Source: Crotalaria pallida
Lineage: Eukaryota; Streptophyta; Magnoliopsida; Fabales; Fabaceae
Direction: 5' to 3'
NCBI GenBank assembly: GCA_037953625.1
Contig: CM075651.1
Span: 105,525,001-105,589,000, forward strand
DNA length: 64,000 nucleotides
Position 1 is the stretch's first letter. Every line of letters begins with the position of its first letter. The position numbers and the translations under genes were made by a program. Shown piece by piece: positions 26,701-37,210 of the stretch. The notes under the pieces were generated by a model, which was not told the DNA's origin, searched no databases, and saw nothing but the letters and a program-made list of their open reading frames with translations.

Positions 26701-29294
26701 GGAATGTGTATTAGGTCGTATAAGAACCATTAGAATGATCCTAAGCAATGCTTGAGTCCCCAAGGGACATAGAGGGTGTAGCATGAGTCCTTGGAGGTTC
26801 TAACAAGTGTAGAATGGTTAAGAGAGTATTCTAAAGGCTTAGAATGGTCTAGGAATGTGTATTAGGACTTATAAGAACCATTAGAATGATCCTAAACAAT
26901 GCTTGAGTCCCCAAGGGACGTAGAGGGTGTAGCATGAGTCCTTGGAGGTTCTAACAAGTGTAGAATGTTTAAGAGAGTATTCTAAAGGCTTAGAATGGTC
27001 TAGGAATGTGTATTAGGACTTATAATAACAATTAGAATGATCCTAAACAATGCTTGAGTCCACAAGGGACGTAGAGGGTGTAGCATGAGTCCTTGGAGGT
27101 TCTAACAAGTGTAGAATGGTTAAGAAAGTATTCTAAAGGCTTATAATGTTATAGGAATGTGTATTTGGACTTATAATAACCATTAGAATGATCCTAAACA
27201 ATGCATGGTACCCCAAGGGACGTAGAGGGTGTAGCATGAGTCCTTGGAGGTTCTAACAAGTGTAGAATGGCTAAGAGAGTATTCTAAAGGCTTAGAATGG
27301 TCTAGGAATGTGTATTAGGTCGTATAAGAACCATTAGAATGATCCGAAGCAATGCTTGAGTCCCCAAGGGACATAGAGGGTGTAGCATGAGTCCTTGGAG
27401 GTTCTAACACGTGTAGAATGGTTAAGAGAGTATTCTAAAGGCTTAGAATGGTCTAGGAATGTGTATTAGGACTTATAATAACAATTAGAATGATCCTAAA
27501 CAATGCTTGAGTCCACAAGGGACGTAGAGGGTGTAGCATGAGTCCTTGGAGGTTCTAACAAGTGTAGAATGGTTAAGAAAGTATTCTAAAGGCTTATAAT
27601 GTTATAGGAATGTGTATTTGGACTTATAATAACCATTAGAATGATCCTAAACAATGCATGGTACCCCAAGGGACGTAGAGGGTGTAGCATGAGTCCTTGG
27701 AGGTTCTAACAAGTGTAGAATGGTTAAGAGAGTATTCTAAAGGCTTAGAATGGTCTAGGAATGTGTATTAGGTCGTATAAGAACCATTAGAATGATCCTA
27801 AGCAATGCTTGAGTCCCCAAGGGACGTAGAGGGTGTAGCATGAGTCCTTGGAGGTTCTAACAAGTGTAGAATGTTTAAGAGAGTATTCTAAAGGCTTAGA
27901 ATGGTCTAGGAATGTGTATTAGGACTTATAAGAACCATTAGAATGATCCTAAACAATGCTTGAGTCCCCAAGGGACGTTGAGGGTGTAGCATGAGTCCTT
28001 GGAGGTTCTAACAAGTGTAGAATGTTTAAGAGAGTATTCTAAAGGCTTAGAATGGTCTAGGAATGTGTATTAGGACTTATAATAACAATTAGAATGATCC
28101 TAAACAATGCTTGAGTCCACAAGGGACGTAGAGGGTGTAGCATGAGTCCTTGGAGGTTCTAACAAGTGTAGAATGGTTAAGAAAGTATTCTAAAGGCTTA
28201 TAATGTTCTAGGAATGTGTATTTGGACTTATAATAACCATTAGAATGATCCTAAACAATGCATGGTACCCCAAGGGACGTAGAGGGTGTAGCATGAGTCC
28301 TTGGAGGTTCTAACAAGTGTAGAATGGCTAAGAGAGTATTCTAAAGGCTTAGAATGGTCTAGGAATGTGTATTAGGTCGTATAAGAACCATTAGAATGAT
28401 CCTAAGCAATGCTTGAGTCCCCAAGGGACATAGAGGGTGTAGCATGAGTCCTTGGAGGTTCTAACAAGTGTAGAATGGTTAAGAGAGTATTCTAAAGGCT
28501 TAGAATGGTCTAGGAATGTGTATTAGGACTTATAAGAACCATTAGAATGATCCTAAACAATGCTTGAGTCCCCAAGGGACGTAGAGGGTGTAGCATGAGT
28601 CCTTGGAGGTTCTAACAAGTGTAGAATGTTTAAGAGAGTATTCTAAAGGCTTAGAATGGTCTAGGAATGTGTATTAGGACTTATAATAACAATTAGAATG
28701 ATCCTAAACAATGCTTGAGTCCACAAGGGACGTAGAGGGTGTAGCATGAGTCCTTGGAGGTTCTAACAAGTGTAGAATGGTTAAGAAAGTATTCTAAAGG
28801 CTTATAATGTTCTAGGAATGTGTATTTGGACTTATAATAACCATTAGAATGATCCTAAACAATGCATGGTACCCCAAGGGACGTAGAGGGTGTAGCATGA
28901 GTCCTTGGAGGTTCTAACAAGTGTAGAATGGCTAAGAGAGTATTCTAAAGGCTTAGAATGGTCTAGGAATGTGTATAAGGTCGTATAAGAACCATTAGAA
29001 TGATCCTAAGCAATGCTTGAGTCCCCAAGGGACATAGAGGGTGTAGCATGAGTCCTTGGAGGTTCTAACAAGTGTAGAATGGTTAAGAGAGTATTCTAAA
29101 GGTTTAGAATGGTCTAGGAATGTGTATTAGGACTTATAATAACCATTAGAATGATCCTAAACAATGCATGGTACCCCAAGGGACGTAGAGGGTGTAGCAT
29201 AAGTCCTTGGAGGTTCTAACAAGTGTAGAATGGCTAAGAGAGTGTTCTAAAGGCTTAGAATGGTCTAGGAATGTGTATTATTACTTTTCAGAAC
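23708..29294. repeat. HOR copy 11, expanded 37-mer (5587 bp)
   Basis: The usual seven-monomer head (23708-24764) and GCATAAG tail (29144-29294) flank 29 monomers of cassette types. The interval between successive CCCCAACGGA markers is exactly 37 monomers. Variants include GTGTGTTAGG near 24740, GTGTATAAGG near 28970, GTGTTCTAAAGG and ACTTTTCAG in the tail. It is the largest HOR that keeps the head-cassette-tail plan. Confidence 0.88.
24765..29143. repeat. expanded and scrambled 604-bp cassette run
   Basis: Twenty-nine consecutive monomers of the four cassette types. Several cycles are complete (24765, 25369, 28540). Others are broken: after 26275 (GCATGG) the order goes back to CAATTAG at 26426, and 27483 repeats CAATTAG directly after an AAGCAATGC monomer. 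The private change GTTATAGGAATG occurs in two CAATTAG monomers (27030 and 27483), showing a 453-bp duplication within the run. Confidence 0.82.
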
Positions 29295-30200
29295 CATTAG
29301 AATGATCCTAAACAATGCTTGAGTCCCCAACGGACGTAGAGGGTCTAGCATGAGTTCTTGGAGGTTCTAACAGGTGTAGAATGGTTAAGAGAATATTCTA
29401 ATGGCTTAGAATGGTCTAGGAATGTGTATTAGGACTTATAAGAACCATTAGAATGATCCTAAACATTGCTTGAATCCCCAAGGGACATAGAGGGTGTAGC
29501 ATGAGTCCTTGGAGGTTCTAACAGGTGTAGAATGGTTAAGAGATTATTCTAAAGGGTTAGAATGGTCTAGGAATGTGTATTAGGTCGTATAAGAACCATT
29601 AGAATGATCCTAAACAATGCTTGAGTCCCCAAGGGACATAGAGGGTGTAGCATGAGTCCTTGGAGGTTCTAACAAGTGTAAAATGGTTAAGAGAGTATTC
29701 TAAAGGCTTAGAATGGTCTAGGAATGTGTATTAGGACTTATAATAACCATTAGAATGATCATAAACATTGCATGGTACCCCAAGGGACGTAGAGGGTGTA
29801 GCATGAGACCTTGGAGGTTCTAACAAGTGTAGAATGGTTAAGAGAGTATTCTAAAGGCTTAGAATGGTCTAGGAATGTGTATTAGGACTTATAATAACCA
29901 TTAGAATGATCATAAACATTGCATGGTACCCCAAGGGACGTAGAGGGTGTAGCATGAGACCTTGGAGGTTCTATCAAGTGTAGAATGGTTAAGAGAGTAT
30001 TCTAAAGGTTTAGAATGGTCTAGGAATGTGTATTAGGACTTATAATAACCATTAGAATGATCCTAAACAATGCATGGTACCCCAAGGGACGTAGAGGGTG
30101 TAGCATAAGTCCTTGGAGGTTCTAACAAGTGTAGAATGGCTAAGAGAGTGTTCTAAAGGCTTAGAATGGTCTAGGAATGTGTATTATTACTTTTAAGAAC
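29295..30200. repeat. HOR copy 12, contracted 6-mer (906 bp)
   Basis: Four head monomers, a second CATAAACATTGCATGG monomer (29899-30049, with TTCTATCAAG), then the GCATAAG tail monomer. The cassettes and the ATTATAATG and CTAGAATGAG monomers are missing. It shares GTGTTCTAAAGG in the tail with the preceding HOR, so the two ends are related. Confidence 0.88.
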
Positions 30201-30351
30201 CATTAGAATGATCCTAAACAATGCTTGAGTCCCCAACGGACGTAGAGGGTCTAGCATGAGTTCTTGGAGGTTCTAACAGGTGTAGAATGGTTAAGAGAAT
30301 ATTCTAATGGCTTAGAATGGTCTAGGAATGTGTATTAGGTCGTATAAGAAC
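30201..30351. repeat. hybrid of first and second HOR monomers
   Basis: The left part carries CCCCAACGGA and TTCTAATGG of the first head monomer. The right end carries TTAGGTCGTATAAG of the second, and the next monomer is the third type. One monomer was lost by exchange near monomer positions 120-137. Confidence 0.72.
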
Positions 30352-30502
30352 CATTAGAATGATCCTAAACAATGCTTGAGTCCCCAAGGGACATAGAGGG
30401 TGTAGCATGAGTCCTTGGAGGTTCTAACAAGTGTAGAATGGTTAAGAGAGTATTCTAAAGGCTTAGAATGGTCTAGGAATGTGTATTAGGACTTATAATA
30501 AC

Positions 30503-30653
30503 CATTAGAATGATCATAAACATTGCATGGTACCCCAAGGGACGTAGAGGGTGTAGCATGAGACCTTGGAGGTTCTAACAAGTGTAGAATGGTTAAGAAA
30601 GTATTCTAAAGGCTTATAATGTTCTTGGAATGTGTATTTGGACTTATAATAAC
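30503..30653. repeat. hybrid of CATAAAC and CAATTAG monomer types
   Basis: The left part (CATAAACATTGCATGG, GAGACCTTGG) is the fourth head type. The right part (TTAAGAAAG, GCTTATAATGTTC, GTATTTGG) is the second cassette type. The switch falls between about positions 60 and 95. Confidence 0.75.
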
Positions 30654-31106
30654 CATTAGAATGATCCTAAACAATGCATGGTACCCCAAGGGACGTAGAG
30701 GGTGTAGCATGAGTCCTTGGAGGTTCTAACAAGTGTAGAATGGCTAAGAGAGTATTCTAAAGGCTTAGAATGGTCTAGGAATGTGTATTAGGTCGTATAA
30801 GAACCATTAGAATGATCCTAAGCAATGCTTGAGTCCCCAAGGGACATAGAGGGTGTAGCATGAGTCCTTGGAGGTTCTAACAGGTGTAGAATGGTTAAGA
30901 GAGTATTCTAAAGGCTTAGAATGGTCTAGGAATGTGTATTAGGACTTATAAGAACCATTATAATGATCCTAAACAATACTTGAGTCCCCAAGGGACGTAA
31001 AGGGTCTATCATGAGACCTAGGAGGTTCTAACAGGTGTAGAATGGTTAAGAGTGTATTCTAAAGGCTTAGAATGGTCTAGGAATGTGTATTAGGACTTAT
31101 AATAAC

Positions 31107-31227
31107 CATTAGAATGATCCTAAACATTGCTTGAGTCCCCAAGGGACGTAGAGGGTCTAGAATAAGTCCTTGGAGGTTCTAACAAGTGTAGAATGGTCTA
31201 GGAATGTGTATTAGGTCGTATAAGAAC
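31107..31227. repeat. 121-bp deletion monomer 1
   Basis: CTAGAATAAG-type monomer in which GTGTAGAATGG runs directly into TCTAGGAATG. Thirty bases (monomer positions 91-120 or an equivalent frame) are missing between the two TAGAATGG copies. Dyad A is lost. Confidence 0.92.
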
Positions 31228-31410
31228 CATTAGAATGATCCTAAGCAATGCTTGAGTCCCCAAGGGACATAGAGGGTGTAGCATGAGTCCTTGGAGGTTC
31301 TAACAAGTGTAGAATGGTTAAGAGAGTATTCTAAAGGCTTAGAATGGTCTAGGAATGTGTATTAGGTCGTATAAGAACCATTAGAATGATCCTAAGCAAT
31401 GCTTGAGTCC

Positions 31411-31445
31411 CCAAGGGACGTAGAGGGTGTAGCATGAGTCCTTGG
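31411..31445. repeat. dyad C of the monomer (8-bp arms, one bulge)
   Basis: CCAAGGGAC and GTCCTTGG are inverted complements apart from one extra G, separated by 18 bases (monomer positions 33-67). The right arm varies to ACCTTGG, TTCTTGG or ACCTAGG in some monomer types, so the pairing is not strictly kept. Confidence 0.65.
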
Positions 31446-31448
31446 AGG

Positions 31449-31465
31449 TTCTAACAAGTGTAGAA
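31449..31465. repeat. dyad B of the monomer (5-bp arms)
   Basis: TTCTA, seven bases, then TAGAA (monomer positions 71-87). It resembles dyad A in sequence and lies about 30 bp upstream of it, so both probably descend from one duplicated subunit. The spacer carries the AAG/AGG/ACG variant of AACAAGTG, AACAGGTG and AACACGTG. It is retained in the 121-bp monomers. Confidence 0.7.
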
Positions 31466-31478
31466 TGGTTAAGAGAGT

Positions 31479-31496
31479 ATTCTAAAGGCTTAGAAT
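31479..31496. repeat. dyad A of the monomer (7-bp arms)
   Basis: ATTCTAA, a 4-base spacer AGGC, then TTAGAAT form a perfect 7-bp inverted repeat (monomer positions 101-118). The dyad is present in most full-length monomers. The spacer varies (AGGC or TGGC) while the arms usually match. Arm changes occur in subsets, such as TTCTGAAGG, GTACTCTA and GCTTATAATG monomers. The ten 121-bp monomers lack it. Cruciform or hairpin formation is possible but not shown. Confidence 0.85.
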
Positions 31497-32133
31497 GGTC
31501 TAGGAATGTGTATTAGGACTTATAAGAACCATTAGAATGATCCTAAACAATGCTTGAGTCCCCAAGGGACGTAGAGGGTGTAGCATGAGTCCTTGGAGGT
31601 TCTAACAAGTGTAGAATGTTTAAGAGAGTATTCTAAAGGCTTAGAATGGTCTAGGAATGTGTATTAGGACTTATAATAACCATTAGAATGATCATAAACA
31701 TTGCATGGTACCCCAAGGGACGTAGAGGGTGTAGCATGAGACCTTGGAGGTTCTAACAAGTGTAGAATGGTTAAGAGAGTATTCTAAAGGCTTAGAATGG
31801 TCTAGGAATGTGTATTAGGACTTATAAGAACCATTATAATGATCCTAAACAATACTTGAGTCCCCAAGGGATGTAGAGGGTCTAGCATTAGTCCTTGGAG
31901 GTTCTAACAGGTGTAGAATGGTTAAGAGAGTATTCTAAAGGCTTAGAATGGTCTAGGAATGTGTATTAGGACTTATAAGAACCATTATAATGATCCTAAA
32001 CAATACTTGAGTCCCCAAGGGACGTAAAGGGTCTATCATGAGACCTAGGAGGTTCTAACAGGTGTAGAATGGTTAAGAGTGTATTCTAAAGGCTTAGAAT
32101 GGTCTAGGAATGTGTATTAGGACTTATAATAAC

Positions 32134-32254
32134 CATTAGAATGATCCTAAACATTGCTTGAGTCCCCAAGGGACGTAGAGGGTCTAGAATAAGTCCTTGG
32201 AGGTTCTAACAAGTGTAGAATGGTCTAGGAATGTGTATTAGGTCGTATAAGAAC
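32134..32254. repeat. 121-bp deletion monomer 2
   Basis: Same deletion and same CTAGAATAAG background as the copy 1027 bp upstream. It was copied with the tandem duplication. Confidence 0.92.
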
Positions 32255-33915
32255 CATTAGAATGATCCTAAGCAATGCTTGAGTCCCCAAGGGACATAGA
32301 GGGTGTAGCATGAGTCCTTGGAGGTTCTAACAAGTGTAGAATGGTTAAGAGAGTATTCTAAAGGCTTAGAATGGTCTAGGAATGTGTATTAGGTCGTATA
32401 AGAACCATTAGAATGATCCTAAGCAATGCTTGAGTCCCCAAGGGACGTAGAGGGTGTAGCATGAGTCCTTGGAGGTTCTAACAAGTGTAGAATGGTTAAG
32501 AGAGTATTCTAAAGGCTTAGAATGGTCTAGGAATGTGTATTAGGACTTATAAGAACCATTAGAATGATCCTAAACAATGCTTGAGTCCCCAAGGGACGTA
32601 GAGGGTGTAGCATGAGTCCTTGGAGGTTCTAACAAGTGTAGAATGTTTAAGAGAGTATTCTAAAGGCTTAGAATGGTCTAGGAATGTGTATTAGGACTTA
32701 TAATAACAATTAGAATGATCCTAAACAATGCTTGAGTCCACAAGGGACGTAGAGGGTGTAGCATGAGTCCTTGGAGGTTCTAACAAGTGTAGAATGGTTA
32801 AGAAAGTATTCTAAAGGCTTATAATGTTCTAGGAATGTGTATTTGGACTTATAATAACCATTAGAATGATCCTAAACAATGCATGGTACCCCAAGGGACG
32901 TAGAGGGTGTAGCATGAGTCCTTGGAGGTTCTAACAAGTGTAGAATGGCTAAGAGAGTATTCTAAAGGCTTAGAATGGTCTAGGAATGTGTATTAGGTCG
33001 TATAAGAACCATTAGAATGATCCTAAGCAATGCTTGAGTCCCCAAGGGACATAGAGGGTGTAGCATGAGTCCTTGGAGGTTCTAACAAGTGTAGAATGGT
33101 TAAGAGAGTATTCTAAAGGCTTAGAATGGTCTAGGAATGTGTATTAGGACTTATAATAACCATTAGAATGATCATAAACATTGCATGGTACCCCAAGGGA
33201 CGTAGAGGGTGTAGCATGAGACCTTGGAGGTTCTAACAAGTGTAGAATGGTTAAGAGAGTATTCTAAAGGCTTAGAATGGTCTAGGAATGTGTATTAGGA
33301 CTTATAAGAACCATTAGAATGATCCTAAACAATGCTTGAGTCCCCAAGGGACGTAGAGGGTGTAGCATGAGTCCTTGGAGGTTCTAACAAGTGTAGAATG
33401 TTTAAGAGAGTATTCTAAAGGCTTAGAATGGTCTAGGAATGTGTATTAGGACTTATAATAACCATTAGAATGATCATAAACATTGCATGGTACCCCAAGG
33501 GACGTAGAGGGTGTAGCATGAGACCTTGGAGGTTCTAACAAGTGTAGAATGGTTAAGAGAGTATTCTAAAGGCTTAGAATGGTCTAGGAATGTGTATTAG
33601 GACTTATAAGAACCATTATAATGATCCTAAACAATACTTGAGTCCCCAAGGGATGTAGAGGGTCTAGCATTAGTCCTTGGAGGTTCTAACAGGTGTAGAA
33701 TGGTTAAGAGAGTATTCTAAAGGCTTAGAATGGTCTAGGAATGTGTATTAGGACTTATAAGAACCATTATAATGATCCTAAACAATACTTGAGTCCCCAA
33801 GGGACGTAAAGGGTCTATCATGAGACCTAGGAGGTTCTAACAGGTGTAGAATGGTTAAGAGAGTATTCTAAAGGCTTAGAATGGTCTAGGAATGTGTATT
33901 AGGACTTATAATAAC

Positions 33916-34036
33916 AATTAGAATGATCCTAAACATTGCTTGAGTCCCCAAGGGACGTAGAAGGTCTAGAATGAGTCCTTGGAGGTTCTAACAAGTGTAG
34001 AATGGTCTAGGAATGTGTATTAGGTCGTATAAGAAC
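33916..34036. repeat. 121-bp deletion monomer 3
   Basis: Same 30-bp deletion. Background is GAAGGTCTAGAATGAG, and the start is CAATTAG instead of CATTAG. Confidence 0.92.
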
Positions 34037-34942
34037 CATTAGAATGATCCTAAGCAATGCTTGAGTCCCCAAGGGACATAGAGGGTGTAGCATGAGTCCT
34101 TGGAGGTTCTAACAAGTGTAGAATGGTTAAGAGAGTATTCTAAAGGCTTAGGTTGGTCTAGGAATGTGTATTAGGTCGTATAAGAACCATTAGAATGATC
34201 CTAAGCAATGCTTGAGTCCCCAAGGGACGTAGAGGGTGTAGCATGAGTCCTTGGAGGTTCTAACAAGTGTAGAATGGTTAAGAGAGTATTCTAAAGGCTT
34301 AGAATGGTCTAGGAATGTGTATTAGGACTTATAAGAACCATTAGAATGATCCTAAACAATGCTTGAGTCCCCAAGGGACGTAGAGGGTGTAGCATGAGTC
34401 CTTTGAGGTTCTAACAAGTGTAGAATGTTTAAGAGAGTATTCTAAAGGCTTAGAATGGTCTAGGAATGTGTATTAGGACTTATAATAACAATTAGAATGA
34501 TCCTAAACAATGTTTGAGTCCACAAGGGACGTAGAGGGTGTAGCATGAGTCCTTGGAGGTTCTAACAAGTGTAGAATGGTTAAGAAAGTATTCTAAAGGC
34601 TTATAATGTTCTAGGAATGTGTATTTGGACTTATAATAACCATTAGAATGATCCTAAACAATGCATGGTACCCCAAGGGACGTAGAGGGTGTAGCATGAG
34701 TCCTTGGAGGTTCTAACAAGTGTAGAATGGCTAAGAGAGTATTCTAAAGGCTTTGAATGGTCTAGGAATGTGTATTAGGTCGTATAAGAACCATTAGAAT
34801 GATCCTAAGCAATGCTTGAGTCCCCAAGGGACATAGAGGGTGTAGCATGAGTCCTTGGAGGTTCTAACAAGTGTAGAATGGTTAAGAGAGTATTCTAAAG
34901 GCTTAGAATGGTCTAGGAATGTGTATTAGGACTTATAATAAC

Positions 34943-35096
34943 CATTAGAATGATCCTAAACAATGCATGGTACCCCAAGGGACGTAGAGGGTGTAGCATA
35001 AGTCCTTGGAGGTTCTAACAAGTGTAGAATGGCTAAGAGAGTATTATTCTAAAGGCTTAGAATGGTCTAGGAATGTGTATTATTACTTTTAAGAAC
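34943..35096. repeat. 154-bp monomer with 3-bp insertion
   Basis: GCATAAG tail monomer with GTATTATTCTAAAGG in place of GTATTCTAAAGG: ATT is duplicated at the left arm of dyad A. Slippage is the simplest cause. Confidence 0.88.
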
Positions 35097-36304
35097 CATT
35101 AGAATGATCCTAAACAATGCTTGAGTCCCCAACGGACGTAGAGGGTCTAGCATGAGTTCTTGGAGGTTCTAACAGGTGTAGAATGGTTAAGAGAATATTC
35201 TAATGGCTTAGAATGGTCTAGGAATGTGTATTAGGACTTATAAGAACCATTAGAATGATCCTAAACATTGCTTGAATCCCCAAGGGACATAGAGGGTGTA
35301 GCATGAGTCCTTGGAGGTTCTAACAGGTGTAGAATGGTTAAGAGATTATTCTAAAGGCTTAGAATGGTCTAGGAATGTGTATTAGGTCGTATAAGAACCA
35401 TTAGAATGATCCTAAACAATGCTTGAGTCCCCAAGGGACATAGAGGGTGTAGCATGAGTCCTTGGAGGTTCTAACAAGTGTAGAATGGTTAAGAGAGTAT
35501 TCTAAAGGCTTAGAATGGTCTAGGAATGTGTATTAGGACTTATAATAACCATTAGAATGATCATAAACATTGCATGGTACCCCAAGGGACGTAGAGGGTG
35601 TAGCATGAGTCCTTGGAGGTTCTAACAGGTGTAGAATGGTTAAGAGAGTATTCTAAAGGCTTAGAATGGTCTAGGAATGTGTATTAGGACTTATAAGAAC
35701 CATTATAATGATCCTAAACAATACTTGAGTCCCCAAGGGACGTAAAGGGTCTATCATGAGACCTAGGAGGTTCTAACAGGTGTAGAATGGTTAAGAGAGT
35801 ATTCTAAAGGCTTAGAATGGTCTAGGAATGTGTATTAGGACTTATAATAACCATTAGAATGATCCTAAGCAATGCTTGAGTCCCCAAGGGACATAGAGGG
35901 TGTAGCATGAGTCCTTGGAGGTTCTAACAAGTGTAGAATGGTTAAGAGAGTATTCTAAAGGCTTAGAATGGTCTAGGAATGTGTATTAGGTCGTATAAGA
36001 ACCATTAGAATGATCCTAAGCAATGCTTGAGTCCCCAAGGGACGTAGAGGGTGTAGCATGAGTCCTTGGAGGTTCTAACAAGTGTAGAATGGTTAAGAGA
36101 GTATTCTAAAGGCTTAGAATGGTCTAGGATTGTGTATTTGGACTTATAATAACCATTAGAATGATCCTAAACAATGCATGGTACCCCAAGGGACGTAGAG
36201 GGTGTAGCATGAGTCCTTGGAGGTTCTAACAAGTGTAGAATGGTTAAGAGAGTATTCTAAAGGCTTAGAATGGTCTAGGATTGTGTATTTGGACTTATAA
36301 TAAC

Positions 36305-37210
36305 CATTAGAATGATCCTAAACAATGCATGGTACCCCAAGGGACGTAGAGGGTGTAGCATGAGTCCTTGGAGGTTCTAACAAGTGTAGAATGGCTAAGA
36401 GAGTATTCTAAAGGCTTAGAATGGTCTAGGAATGTGTATTAGGACTTATAAAAACCATTAGAATGATCCTAGACAATGCTTGAGTCCCCTAGGGACGTAG
36501 TGGGTCTAGCATGAGTCCTTTGAGGTTCTAACAGGTGTAGAATGGTTAAGAGAGTATTCTAATGGCTTAGAATGGTCTAGGAATATGTATTAGGACTTAT
36601 AAGAACCATTAGAATGATCCTAAACATTGCTTGAATCCCCAAGGGACGTAGAGGGTGTAGCATGAGACCTTGGAGGTTCTAACAGGTGTAGAATGGTTAA
36701 GAGATTATTCTAAAGGCTTAGAATGTTCTAGGATTGTGTATTTGGACTTATAATAACCATTAGAATGATCCTAAACAATGCATGGTACCCCAAGGGACGT
36801 AGAGGGTGTAGCATGAGTCCTTGGAGGTTCTAACAAGTGTAGAATGGCTAAGAGAGTATTCTAAAGGCTTAGAATGGTCTAGGAATGTGTATTAGGACTT
36901 ATAAAAACCATTAGAATGATCCTAGACAATGCTTGAGTCCCCTAGGGACGTAGTGGGTCTAGCATGAGTCCTTTGAGGTTCTAACAGGTGTAGAATGGTT
37001 AAGAGAGTATTCTAATGGCTTAGAATGGTCTAGGAATATGTATTAGGACTTATAAGAACCATTAGAATTATCCTAAACATTGCTTGAATCCCCAAGGGAC
37101 GTAGAGGGTGTAGCATGAGACCTTGGAGGTTCTAACAGGTGTAGAATGGTTAAGAGATTATTCTAAAGGCTTAGAATGGTCTAGGAATGTATATTAGGTC
37201 GTATAAGAAC
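36305..37210. repeat. 453-bp tandem duplication (three monomers, twice)
   Basis: Monomer order GCATGG with GGCTAAG; CCTAGACAATGC with CCCCTAGGGACG, GTAGTGGG and CCTTTGAGG; ATTGCTTGAATCC with GAGACCTTGG. Copies are 36305-36757 and 36758-37210. They differ near their right ends (GTTCTAGGATTG against GTCTAGGAATG) and at GAATTATCC near 37068. A third copy lies at 50138-50589. Confidence 0.85.

Larger units (their letters stand above)
31379..31529 (+). repeat. representative 151-bp monomer
   Basis: This copy is close to the majority sequence and serves as the coordinate reference (monomer position 1 = 31379). Landmarks are CATTAGAATG at 1-10, TGAGTCC at 26-32, CCAAGGGAC at 33-41, the main CpG at 41-42, GTCCTTGG at 60-67, TTCTA at 71-75, TAGAATGG at 83-90 and again at 113-120, ATTCTAA at 101-107, TTAGAAT at 112-118 and TCTAGGAATG at 121-130. 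The two TAGAATGG copies are 30 bp apart and the two TGAGTCC copies 31 bp apart, which suggests internal subrepeats. The main diagnostic variants fall near 1-5, 17-24, 31-43, 50-58, 76-80, 89-92, 98-108, 121-127 and 137-146. Confidence 0.9.
30956..32707. repeat. 1027-bp tandem duplication (seven monomers)
   Basis: The block starting with ATTATAATG at 30956 recurs at 31983. Both copies share the private changes AAGAGTGTATTC and CTAGAATAAG and both contain a 121-bp monomer (31107 and 32134). The match continues until about 32707, where copy two goes to CAATTAG while copy one went to CATAAAC. Confidence 0.85.
30201..35096. repeat. HOR interval 13, 33 monomers (4896 bp)
   Basis: The distance between seam markers equals 33 monomers less three 30-bp deletions plus a 3-bp insertion. 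It contains the first three 121-bp monomers, a pair of 1027-bp repeats, two hybrid monomers near its left end, and monomers with GGGATGTAGAGG and CTAGCATTAG (31832, 33614). The regular head-cassette-tail plan is lost. Confidence 0.87.

Noticed and set aside
31430..31458. tRNA-like A and B boxes (TAGCATGAGTCC and GGTTCTAAC)
   Set aside because: Both deviate from the consensus promoter boxes and are separated by far less than in tRNA genes or tRNA-derived SINEs. No cloverleaf can be drawn.
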